From an uncultured Calothrix sp. (GTDB lineage: Bacteria; Cyanobacteriota; Cyanobacteriia; Cyanobacteriales; Nostocaceae), in NCBI GenBank assembly GCA_937884685.1, contig CAKZYM010001059.1, forward strand, positions 1-8,221: 8,221 nucleotides of DNA, given 5' to 3'. Numbering within the stretch: the first letter of the stretch is position 1; every line of letters begins with the position of its first letter. The position numbers and the translations under genes are program-made. Shown here in pieces: positions 1 to 7,141 of the stretch. The notes under the pieces were generated by a model. That model ran no database searches. It was not told the DNA's origin and was given only the letters and a program-made list of their open reading frames with translations.

Positions 1-14
1 TACTTATTACTTCC

Positions 15-3000
15 TCATCCCACTTGCGATAACTGCTGTTGATTGAGGTAGTAATAATGACCTTTTTTAGCAATCAATTCGTCGTGAGTACCACTTTCTA
101 CTAATACACCTTGGTCTAAGACTAAAAGTAAGTCAGCATTACGGACGGTGGAAAGACGATGAGCAATAATCAGACTTGTGCGTCCTTTGAGAATTGTTTT
201 TAAGTTGTTTTGAATAATTCTTTCGGATTCTGCATCTAAACTACTAGTAGCTTCATCAAAAATTAGAAATCTGGGATTACCCAACAAAGCACGAGCTATA
301 GCTAAACGCTGTCGTTGTCCTCCGGATAGCATTCCCCCACCTTCACCAATTTGGTTTTCGTAACCCATTGGTAATTCCTGTATAAATTCATCTGCTCCGG
401 CTAAACGAGCCGCTTCGATAATCTCTTCTAAAGAAGCTTCTGGATGAGCAAGAGCAATATTCTCTCTGATGGTTCCACCGAATAAAAAAGTATCCTGGTC
501 TACAACGCCAATTTGTCGCCGGAGTGATTTTAAAGCAATTTTAGATACATCATGACCGTCAATAATCACTTTTCCATTTGTGGCAGGATATAAACCCAAA
601 ATCAGCTTTGAAAGCGTGGTTTTCCCGGAACCGCTGCGTCCAACTACTGCTACCATCTGCTCTGGATGAATTTCAAAATTGAGATTCTCTAAAACGTTTT
701 TCTCGCTTTCTGAGTGATAGCGAAAAGTCACGTTATCGAAGCGAATATATCCGCGAAGTCTAGATATCGCTTTACGAGGTTTTAAAAGTAAATCTTCTTC
801 TGGTTCGGCTTCTAAAACATCATTGAGACGTTCGGCAGAAATCAGTATTTCTTGAAAATCATTCCACACTAACGATAGTCGCTTAAAGGGACTAATCACA
901 TTACCTAATAGCATATTAAAAGCAATTAATTGACCAATGGTAAGTTGACCGTCAATTACCAAGTAGGAGCCATACCACAACAAACCTGTAGTCGTAATAG
1001 TGTCAATACTCGAACTGATAATCTGTAATCGTAATCCAATTATTTCCGCTTTAAAATCGATTTTTATCAGATGATTTAGCAACTCTTCCCAACGCCAACG
1101 TACTGTCTGTTCAATAGCCATAGAGCGTACCGAACGAATCCCGGTTAGCGATTGAATCAAATAACTACTTTGCTCTGCACTAGCGTTAAATATCTCTCTG
1201 GACATCTTACGGAGAATACTGGTGCTTGCTAATGCCAAAATAAAGAACGGGGGCACAATACATAGCACTAATATAGCCAGTTGCCAGTTATACCAGAACA
1301 TCATTCCCATATAAACAATTACCGTCAGTAAATCCAGCACAATGGACAGCGTTTCCCCAGTAAGAAAACTCTGAATGCTCTGGTTTTCCTGGATACGAGA
1401 AGTGATATCACCAACATAACGAGACTCGAAGTAACTCAAAGGTAAGCGAAAGGTGTGCTTGAGAAAACCTACGAGCATCGCAACGCTGATTCTGTTTGCA
1501 GTATGCGATAACAAATACTGTCTGACCGCATTTACAGCAATGCGAAACAATCCAAAAATAATCAATCCCAGACCAACTGCATTTAAAGTAACAATACTCC
1601 CCTGAACTATTACTTTATCTAGAAGCAATTGTGTAAATAACGGCGTAATTAGTCCAAATACTTGAATAATTAACGAAGCAACGAAAATTTCTACAAGTAT
1701 TTTCCAGTGGGGCTTAACTAATTCCAAATATTTCCACAGTCCGGTACTCTTCCCTTCAGCATCTTTAAGCTTAACCGTAGGCTGTAGCAACAAAGCATAA
1801 CCAGTCCACTTGGCTTTAAATTCATCATGAGTAAAGCTGCACTGACCGATAGCAGGGTCGCAAACAATTACCTTTTTAGAAGTAATTTGATAAACGACAA
1901 TATAATGTTTCCCTTCCCAATGAGCAATAGCTGGTAAAGTTTGTTGACTCAATTTATCCAGAGTCGCTTTTACCGGACGAGAAGCAAAACCAACGCTTTC
2001 ACCAGCCGCTGCTAAACTTCGTAAAGATGCACCATCCCGGCTAATATTAGCAATTTCCCGCACGCGATTAGCGCTTAAACGTTGTCCCCAATACCTACCA
2101 ATCATCACCAAACAAGCTGCACCACAATCAGAACCGCTTTGCTGAGCAAAGAAAGGATAGCTTTTGGTAAAATTCTGCCAAAATTGTTTGGCTTTAACTT
2201 TGGGTGATGGAAATAATAAACGCTTATCCTGTTCCTGTTTACCCTGGGGAGGAAACGGAATCACTTTGCGCTCGTTGTTGATTCGGGATGGTTTTACCCA
2301 AGATTTAGAACTATTTTTATAGTCTTCTGTAGAGGGTAATACCTCTGACGGGTCAGACCATCTATCTAGTTGCGGACATTGTTCTAGAACTGTGATAGAT
2401 TCGGCTTTTTTCAGCCTATAGGCAATAGTTGGCTGTATTACCTGTAATTTTTCTTGCAAATTAGTGTAAATATAGCCCGGTATTAATTTTTCATCCCGCG
2501 CATTTTTGAGTTCTCCTTGTTGCAGTAATAATAGTTTGGTATTTAAGTGTAATTCGGAAATGTCCTCTCCTAATTGAATTTGATATCGCTCAAATTGAGA
2601 TAAAGCTTTGAAAAGCTTTTCAGGAGAAGTACTGCTCGGTAATTGAGAATTTTGACGAGATAGCACCAGTAAATCCCAAAACTCTGCCCGTTTATAAATA
2701 TGCTCCCGAATTTGAGGATTTGTTTTCATTAACTCATACAGAACTTCATCTGGGATAAAACAAAGTTTTACAGAACTTGAAGCTCTAGCAGCTAGGAAAA
2801 GGAAAGGTTGTTCTCGAAATAAAGTCTGTTCTCCAAAAGCTGTACCGGATGAAACTGTCGCAACTAAGTTATCGGAATTATCAAGAATACGAACTCTACC
2901 TACAAGCACAACATAAATACCGGGTTTGGCTTCTGTTGATTGCCAAAATAGCTTTACGGCTTTTGGTTCAATTATCTCTAAATCCTTCAAACAGCCTTTT

Positions 3001-3080
3001 ATATCCTGCTCCGCAAGACTTTCACCAAAAATAGGGACTATCTTTGAAAACAGCTGTTCTTGGGAGAATACACTCTGCAT
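15..3080 (-). CDS. C39 peptidase-containing ABC exporter with N-terminal CNBD-like domain
   Basis: This is an inner-membrane exporter that should cleave the leader of a peptide or protein substrate and pump the mature part out using ATP. Seen, numbering from the ATG at 3080 (1021 residues): a cyclic-nucleotide-binding-like beta-roll at about 12-132; a linker; a C39 peptidase at about 305-435 with oxyanion Gln313, Cys319 in DCGAAC, His392 in GKHYIVV and Asp408 in CDPAIG; a membrane domain at about 457-737 with several hydrophobic segments; and an ATPase domain with A-loop Tyr788, Walker A GRSGSGKTT (814-822), Gln862, signature LSGGQ (918-922), Walker B FDEA (Asp942, Glu943) and His974. All peptidase and ATPase residues are intact. 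The CNBD core FGEQTLF lacks the usual phosphate-binding Arg about nine residues after the Glu, so nucleotide binding is doubtful. The start at 3080 is preferred because GAGGT lies 10 nt upstream; the ATG at 3089 is only 1 nt from it. Anabaena HetC and cyanobacterial bacteriocin-type exporters share this general plan, but orthology cannot be settled here. No adaptor or substrate gene is visible. Confidence 0.95.
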   Translation of the reverse strand: MQSVFSQEQLFSKIVPIFGESLAEQDIKGCLKDLEIIEPKAVKLFWQSTEAKPGIYVVLVGRVRILDNSDNLVATVSSGTAFGEQTLFREQPFLFLAARASSSVKLCFIPDEVLYELMKTNPQIREHIYKRAEFWDLLVLSRQNSQLPSSTSPEKLFKALSQFERYQIQLGEDISELHLNTKLLLLQQGELKNARDEKLIPGYIYTNLQEKLQVIQPTIAYRLKKAESITVLEQCPQLDRWSDPSEVLPSTEDYKNSSKSWVKPSRINNERKVIPFPPQGKQEQDKRLLFPSPKVKAKQFWQNFTKSYPFFAQQSGSDCGAACLVMIGRYWGQRLSANRVREIANISRDGASLRSLAAAGESVGFASRPVKATLDKLSQQTLPAIAHWEGKHYIVVYQITSKKVIVCDPAIGQCSFTHDEFKAKWTGYALLLQPTVKLKDAEGKSTGLWKYLELVKPHWKILVEIFVASLIIQVFGLITPLFTQLLLDKVIVQGSIVTLNAVGLGLIIFGLFRIAVNAVRQYLLSHTANRISVAMLVGFLKHTFRLPLSYFESRYVGDITSRIQENQSIQSFLTGETLSIVLDLLTVIVYMGMMFWYNWQLAILVLCIVPPFFILALASTSILRKMSREIFNASAEQSSYLIQSLTGIRSVRSMAIEQTVRWRWEELLNHLIKIDFKAEIIGLRLQIISSSIDTITTTGLLWYGSYLVIDGQLTIGQLIAFNMLLGNVISPFKRLSLVWNDFQEILISAERLNDVLEAEPEEDLLLKPRKAISRLRGYIRFDNVTFRYHSESEKNVLENLNFEIHPEQMVAVVGRSGSGKTTLSKLILGLYPATNGKVIIDGHDVSKIALKSLRRQIGVVDQDTFLFGGTIRENIALAHPEASLEEIIEAARLAGADEFIQELPMGYENQIGEGGGMLSGGQRQRLAIARALLGNPRFLIFDEATSSLDAESERIIQNNLKTILKGRTSLIIAHRLSTVRNADLLLVLDQGVLVESGTHDELIAKKGHYYYLNQQQLSQVG

Positions 3081-3090
3081 TGTTCCCATG

Positions 3091-3095
3091 ACCTC
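3091..3095 (-). promoter_or_regulatory. Ribosome binding site that favours the second ATG of the exporter
   Basis: On the minus strand GAGGT sits 10 nt before the ATG at 3080 but only 1 nt before the upstream in-frame ATG at 3089. The spacing supports initiation at the inner ATG, shortening the product by three residues (MGT). Inference from spacing only. Confidence 0.5.
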
Positions 3096-3142
3096 ACTAT
3101 CTCAGTTATTTACATGGATTAACTCAAATGACTGACATATTC

Positions 3143-3183
3143 TAGATTTTAGATTTTAGATTTTAGATTTTAGATTTTAGATT
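3143..3183. repeat. Heptamer tandem array (TAGATTT), STRR type
   Basis: Five exact copies of TAGATTT run from 3143 to 3177, followed by a partial sixth copy (TAGATT, 3178-3183). Tandem heptanucleotides of this kind are the short tandemly repeated repetitive (STRR) sequences known from heterocystous cyanobacteria. Copy number usually varies between strains, so this is a likely polymorphic site upstream of the exporter. Confidence 0.9.
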
Positions 3184-3235
3184 GAATATTGATTGGTTTC
3201 AAACCCCTAGTTTTAACTATGGAAAAATCTAAATA

Positions 3236-3248
3236 TGTCCGAAGGACA
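3236..3248. repeat. Small perfect hairpin at the centre of the repeat cassette
   Basis: TGTCC-GAA-GGACA is a 5-bp perfect stem with a 3-nt loop, followed directly by AGCTACGCGAACG (3249-3261). My recollection is that this hairpin plus tail resembles dispersed repeats of Nostoc-type genomes, but I cannot verify copy number from one window. Confidence 0.5.
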
Positions 3249-3263
3249 AGCTACGCGAACGTT

Positions 3264-3291
3264 AATCCAAAATCGCAAATCCAAAATCCAA
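3264..3291. repeat. Second heptamer array (AATCCAA), inverted relative to the first
   Basis: Four consecutive heptamers: AATCCAA, AATCGCA, AATCCAA, AATCCAA. Read on the minus strand the unit is TTTTGGA with one TTTGCGA variant, clearly akin to the TTTTAGA unit of the array at 3143-3183 but in the opposite orientation. Confidence 0.75.
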
Positions 3292-3890
3292 AATTGATTG
3301 ACATATTCTGCAATCGGGATGCGACTGCAATCCCAGAGTCTTTCTATTTTTAGAAAGTTTGCTCTGCAATAAATATTTACATAGACATTTATTCAAGTAA
3401 GTGTCAAATATATAACCACTAATCCAGTCACTCGAAGACCGGTTGAGAAACTTCTTTAACTCCGTAAAATAGTGATTATTTAAATTATTAAGTCTATTAA
3501 TGGTCGGACAAAGACATCTATAAGTCAGAATCCTATAGCCTATAGCAGTCCAATACAGAGACACTAGGCGAAAATGTCTCAATCTATAACAAATGTGCGT
3601 TCGATATTTACCTATATCTTCGAGTCGCATAGTCTCAAATTGCCAAGAAACATGCACCCGCAATTTTGCTTGTGACCTTTTTGACAGTACATTTCGGATT
3701 GAAATAGTCAGAAACCTACTTCCTACGAAATAGTATCCTGCAAAAGCTTGTAGGAAACTGAATTGGTATGACATAATTTCTATAAGTTGTCTTCAATAGT
3801 CGTGCATCGCTGTACGTTAAATCCCTGACAAGATTCTATGGCGACGGCACGATTTGGTTTACGATGTACAACTAACCTTGGGAATTTTGA

Positions 3891-3915
3891 CCTCTAGCTG
3901 TGCAAGAGCTAGGGG
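3891..3915. repeat. Hairpin with 9-bp stem in intergenic DNA
   Basis: CCTCTAGCT pairs with AGCTAGGGG (one G-T wobble) around the 7-nt loop GTGCAAG. Neither strand has a proper T-run after it, so it is not a classical intrinsic terminator. It lies about 36 nt downstream, in minus-strand sense, of the stop of the 8-codon ORF at 3952-3978. Confidence 0.45.
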
Positions 3916-3951
3916 TTATCCCTTGGTCGTTACAAGTGAGATATTTGATAT

Positions 3952-3978
3952 TTACGGAACACCAATAAATCTCTTCAT
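3952..3978 (-). CDS. Possible 8-residue ORF with a strong Shine-Dalgarno
   Basis: On the minus strand AAGGAG (3988-3993) stands 9 nt before an ATG that opens MKRFIGVP and then TAA. The ribosome site is the best in the long gene-free region. An 8-codon frame can easily arise by chance, so coding is unproven; it could be a leader peptide for a minus-strand transcript, perhaps one reaching toward the exporter 870 bp away. No known peptide family is recognised. Confidence 0.15.
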   Translation of the reverse strand: MKRFIGVP

Positions 3979-4608
3979 GGAAATACTCTCCTTGATTAAT
4001 ACTAAATAAATTTGGTTAAATGGTTTACTAATGACTCTTATCATTTCTTAAGTTCTATTGCCAGTATTCTGCCATATTTTCTTCAAATTGCTAAGATTTC
4101 CTCAATCATTAATACTATTTAAGTTAACTTTTATCAAGTAGGTTATAAGCCTCCAGATTGAAAAGATTCCTGCATCAATTGAATTTTGTAGGTTTGTGTA
4201 TCTGAGTCTTTTTTCTAGTCAATATTTTCACCACCTTATGTATTATGCCATCACGGCCCGAACATGCTCGCAACAACTATATGCATCTGCGAAGCACTAG
4301 AATCTATGGCTTTCAAAGATTTATCTTACTTTTTATTCGTAACAAAATTTTAAACTCTGGAAGCAAAATATTTCGCATTTAGTTAATACAGATTTAGCAA
4401 ATAGCCTCATCAATCACCAAATTAATAAATATTTGCTAGGCGTACAATAAGCTATGATTCGCAGCTAGAGTCAGTTTGTTTCAGCCATTCATCATTGCTA
4501 TTATTCCTCTGCAAAATTTAGCAGAATGGATTAATAGCAGATACTTTTGGGAAGTCACACTTATATACGCTTTCATCCAGGAGTAATTTAAAATTTCTCG
4601 GAGTGGAA

Positions 4609-4677
4609 ATGCGACTACCGCAAGTAAGATTTCTAAACTTAAAGTCCGATATATATGTCGCTCCAAAAAAAACTTAG
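4609..4677 (+). CDS. Possible 22-residue ORF
   Basis: GGAG ends 5 nt before an ATG that opens a 22-codon frame ending TAG, product beginning MRLPQVRFLNLKSD and lysine-rich at its end (APKKT). There is no double-glycine leader motif, no hydrophobic segment and no family I recognise. It is listed only because of the leader and its place in otherwise gene-free DNA; a chance frame is the likelier explanation. Confidence 0.12.
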   Translation: MRLPQVRFLNLKSDIYVAPKKT

Positions 4678-5265
4678 GGCAAATGATTTGAATAACTACA
4701 GACATTTACGGTTTGAAACCATAAATAGATTCTATCCATTGATAAGAGGGAACCAATATTCGCCGAACTTGCCGTTTCAGTAGGGATTCGATGTTAAATC
4801 ACTTTTTCTTAAGTCTAAACTGCATGGAAAACAATTTTCCTTACTATTGCAGTAGTCAGTTGAGACCAACTCAACTTATTCAAAGTTATCTAACATTCTG
4901 TCAAGAGTCTATCATATAAAAAAGGGGCTTTTATTAAAAAACTACAGTATCTTCATCAAAACTTTAAAATATAACCAGTTGAAAATATTGGGTAATATTA
5001 GCGTTATATATTGGAAAGCAAGCGATAACTAACTATTTAGCGGCTATTTAAATAGACTTAAAAAACAATTAATTGTAAATCTGCCTGGATGAATACATAA
5101 ATATATATTATTTTCAATACTCTAAAGCGGTAGATTATTGTAATAATGAAAAATATTAATGCATGTAGTTAGCCCCTAGTTTCTATGTGTTTGACATCTA
5201 TCTAAAGAAGTATCAGAGATATTGCAGGAGCAAAAAAATATTTTTTTATTAGCATCTATCGTAAG

Positions 5266-5358
5266 TTATAAATTAATAAACAGTGCTGCAAGTATGATTA
5301 TCAACATTTGTAAATGCAGCACTAATACGCTTTTATAATTCGATTTATTAATTTATAA
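5266..5358 (-). terminator. Two nested perfect inverted repeats just after the 291-residue gene
   Basis: The outer pair is TTATAAATTAATAAA at 5266-5280 with its exact 15-bp complement at 5344-5358. The inner pair is AGTGCTGCA at 5282-5290 with its exact complement at 5315-5323. The right arm carries an extra 20 nt (5324-5343) between outer and inner stems. The structure starts 10 nt after the stop codon of the minus-strand gene at 5369, and in that transcript the inner stem is followed by GTTTATTAATTT. A role as a 3' end or terminator is plausible; a small palindromic insertion element is the alternative. Confidence 0.4.
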
Positions 5359-5368
5359 AATCATTAGT

Positions 5369-6244
5369 TTAATCAGTTTCCTGATATGCTTCTTTGATTA
5401 ATTTCCGCGCAACAGTTTGAATTCCGGTATGCTCGAAATAATTGGTGCTAGCATCTAAGAAAGCTGCTAAATAATCAAACTTATCATCAGCAATATCTAT
5501 AAAATTACTCAGATGACCGGCTACAGATTCGCGAGTTAAACCAACAGAGTCGGTTAGTTTAGCCATCCAATCATCAACTGCTTTAAAACTATCATTAATA
5601 AAGCCAGTTTTATCTGTAGTGGGGATAAATTGAGTAACCGCAGAAAAAGCCGGATTATTTTGTAAATTTTCTCTTTGAGTAATATCTTTTTCAATTTTAG
5701 GGACGAAATTGGCACCTAAAGGAAGCACTCCATCAATACAAACTAAAGCTACCATTCGCATCAGCGCTTCATTTTGATAATTATCCTTGAGAGAAGCAGC
5801 GAATTTTTGAGGAGAAAGGGTAAGACCATTCAGTTTGCTATAAGCAATTAATTCCGCGACCAATTTCATTTTTAAATCAATACTTTGCAAAGTATCGGCT
5901 TTTGGAGTTAACTGTTGTAGAAAGGGTATAAAACTAAAACTGTTGCCAATTTTATTAGCTAAAGCAGCAGCACCTACAACTTTATCTGTATTATCAAGGG
6001 TTTGATAAAGCCAAACAGCAGTTTGATATCCGTTATTTTTATCTTCGTATAATTTAACGGCTTGTTTGCGAATTTTTTTGATTTTTTTTGACTTAGTTTC
6101 TCCCGTAATTTGACTGATGGCATCGTCAAAGTTTGTAAAATTTTCCCACTCGCCGGGTACAATATAATCAAGTGCTTTTAATACTTTGACAGTAATATTA
6201 TCAGTAGGCAAGCTATCAACTAATTCAACAATTGATTTACCCAT
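5369..6244 (-). CDS. Unrecognised 291-residue protein
   Basis: I do not recognise a family. The product begins MGKSIVELVDSLPTDNITVK and ends AYQETD. It looks soluble and mostly alpha-helical, with no signal peptide and no clear membrane segment; the most hydrophobic stretch is about residues 161-180 (LMRMVALVCIDGVLP). A lysine-rich patch KSKKIKKIRKQ lies at 51-61 and the C-terminal third is acidic. There are no obvious nucleotide-binding, metal-binding or catalytic motifs. The frame is open over its full length with ordinary composition, so it is very likely a real gene. The start at 6244 is preceded by GGGGT about 9 nt upstream on the minus strand. It is divergent from the Nudix gene and followed by a nested inverted repeat. 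Two T-runs on the plus strand (6073-6079 and 6082-6089) encode the lysine-rich patch and are slippage-prone. Confidence 0.85.
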   Translation of the reverse strand: MGKSIVELVDSLPTDNITVKVLKALDYIVPGEWENFTNFDDAISQITGETKSKKIKKIRKQAVKLYEDKNNGYQTAVWLYQTLDNTDKVVGAAALANKIGNSFSFIPFLQQLTPKADTLQSIDLKMKLVAELIAYSKLNGLTLSPQKFAASLKDNYQNEALMRMVALVCIDGVLPLGANFVPKIEKDITQRENLQNNPAFSAVTQFIPTTDKTGFINDSFKAVDDWMAKLTDSVGLTRESVAGHLSNFIDIADDKFDYLAAFLDASTNYFEHTGIQTVARKLIKEAYQETD

Positions 6245-6519
6245 TCGACTTTACCCCGATTTTTATCTCTTAGATGCTTCTTAATGCTAATGATAGCGAT
6301 TATTTTAGTCTAGTGAAAAAAAATAATCTATGATGCTAATTATGTGCAGTTTTATCAGTCTTTAATACATAGTATTTGTTGTTTTTTTCTCAATCTAGCT
6401 TTCTGATTCTCATTGTAATCTCAATAGCAGGATAATATTTTATACTGGGTCTTTTGGGATGGGCTTATCATTACAGACAAGAAAACAGCGGTCATCTCAA
6501 CTAACAAATAGCAAATCTT
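6245..6519. promoter_or_regulatory. Divergent intergenic region between the 291-residue gene and the Nudix gene
   Basis: Both genes must be transcribed outward from this 275-bp AT-rich stretch unless there is read-through. A -10-like TATACT lies at 6441-6446 on the plus strand, with no well-spaced -35 (TTGTAA at 6413-6418 is 22 nt away). On the minus strand TAAAAT (within 6300-6312) is a weak -10 candidate. An imperfect palindrome, AATGAT-AGCG-ATTATT, lies at 6289-6304; it could be an operator but matches no consensus well. Confidence 0.3.
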
Positions 6520-6945
6520 ATGATTCAGATTAAAAAACAATACACGAGAGTTTCAGCGTATGGACTAGTAGTTAATGAGGAAAAGTTATTGTTATGTCGG
6601 CTTTCAAAACAACTACCACGCTGGGTGGGTCAATGGACACTCCCTGGTGGTGGGATAGATTTCGGGGAACACCCAGAGAAGGCTGCAGTTCGAGAAATTA
6701 TGGAGGAAACTGGTGTAAATGTTGAAATAGCAACTGTTGCTAATGTGAATTCGATTCATGATGATTCGGGAGAGCAAAATTTTCATGGAATACGCATCAT
6801 TTACCACACTAATTACCTTGGTGGTGATTTGAGGAATGAAGTTAATGGCACAACCGATTTTTGCAAATGGTTTAGTAGAGATGAAATTGCTTCGCTTCCC
6901 CTTGTTGATATTGCAGAGCTTGGCGTTAATATTGTCTTTAATTAA
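6520..6945 (+). CDS. Nudix hydrolase
   Basis: This is a 141-residue Nudix-fold pyrophosphohydrolase, which would hydrolyse a nucleoside diphosphate linked to another group, using Mg2+ or Mn2+; the substrate cannot be told from sequence. Seen: the complete Nudix box G-x5-E-x7-REUxEExGU from Gly44 to Val66, with Glu50, Arg58, Glu59, Glu62 and Glu63 all present, preceded by WTLPGGG. The N-terminal strand VSAYGLVVNEEKLLLCRL and the length fit single-domain cytosolic members, of the kind often labelled MutT-like or ADP-ribose pyrophosphatase-like. No extra domain is fused. The ATG at 6520 lacks a clear Shine-Dalgarno, which is not rare in cyanobacteria. It stands alone, with no partner gene downstream, and an interrupted MITE begins 80 bp after its stop. 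Confidence 0.93.
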   Translation: MIQIKKQYTRVSAYGLVVNEEKLLLCRLSKQLPRWVGQWTLPGGGIDFGEHPEKAAVREIMEETGVNVEIATVANVNSIHDDSGEQNFHGIRIIYHTNYLGGDLRNEVNGTTDFCKWFSRDEIASLPLVDIAELGVNIVFN

Positions 6946-7125
6946 TGCTATCTTCTGGCAGCAAAGTATTAAAAAAGTATCAAATCATAATTTAAATATA
7001 CCCTCTTAATTTGGCTCTTTATATGTAGGACTTACGCAACCGGCACATTTTTTTGTAGGGTGCTGTGACACTTTGATTAACTTTTAACGTAGTGATAAGG
7101 TTTTCAGTGTCACGCACCAGCCTAG

Positions 7126-7141
7126 GGCGTGTTTTCAAACT
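7126..7141 (+). repeat. IS terminal inverted repeat, left end
   Basis: GGCGTGTTTTCAAACT, exactly complementary to 8013-8028. The transposase stop codon (TAG on the minus strand, 7140-7142) overlaps the inner edge of this repeat, so the coding region runs to the very end of the element. Confidence 0.9.

Larger units (their letters stand above)
3130..3309. repeat. Repeat cassette bracketed by an 11-bp direct repeat
   Basis: TGACATATTCT occurs at 3133-3143 and again at 3299-3309; the match grows to 13 of 14 if GA(C/T) in front is included (3130-3143 and 3296-3309). Between the copies lie a TAGATTT heptamer array, a central 5-bp-stem hairpin and a second heptamer array (AATCCAA) that on the minus strand reads TTTTGGA, i.e. 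the same type of heptamer as TTTTAGA but inverted. The two arrays could pair with about one mismatch per heptamer, so the whole unit is a long imperfect palindrome between direct repeats. This fits an inserted repeat element with a target duplication, or expansion by recombination. It lies 50-230 bp upstream of the exporter start and could be in its leader or promoter. Confidence 0.6.
3310..5265. other. Long AT-rich region with no convincing gene
   Basis: About 2 kb between the exporter leader and the structured repeat at 5266. The open frames of 170 codons (minus, 3262-3774) and 74 codons (minus, 4481-4705) do not look like proteins. I see no tRNA, rRNA or CRISPR array and no recognisable decayed gene. 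Small structures present are a hairpin at 3891-3915, a 9-bp inverted repeat TAGCAAATA at 4395-4403 with its partner at 4430-4438, a near-palindrome at 4705-4725 centred on GGTTTGAAACC, and a short hairpin AAAAG-GGG-CTTTT near 4920-4935 followed by T-rich sequence on the minus strand. Any of these could belong to an unrecognised small RNA, or be chance in AT-rich DNA. Confidence 0.6.

Noticed and set aside
2849..3135. Short plus-strand frames across the 5' end of the exporter
   Set aside because: They lie antisense to a well-supported coding region and overlap one another; they are shadows.
3298..3326. TTGACA as a plus-strand -35 box
   Set aside because: No -10 hexamer at 16-18 nt downstream and no gene on that strand to drive.
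3262..3774. 170-codon open frame on the minus strand
   Set aside because: Its product is rich in Arg, Tyr, Cys and Leu with no motif, its C-terminus is translated from the heptamer array, and its ATG has no ribosome site. It is best read as a chance frame.
3096..4200. NtcA-type operator (GTA-N8-TAC) upstream of the exporter, as would be expected of a hetC-like gene
   Set aside because: By eye I found only GTA-N8-TAT near-matches (around 4064 and 4189) and no full consensus, so no regulatory claim is made.
4481..4705. 74-codon open frame on the minus strand
   Set aside because: No Shine-Dalgarno, no family resemblance, and a random-looking composition. The start coincides with a near-palindrome in non-coding DNA.
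4774..4800. Sequence reminiscent of a CRISPR repeat (GTTTCAGTAGGGATT)
   Set aside because: It occurs once, with no second copy and no regular spacing, and there are no cas genes.
6946..6980. Possible terminator after the Nudix gene
   Set aside because: The only pairing, TGCT with AGCA, is too short and there is no G+C-rich stem.
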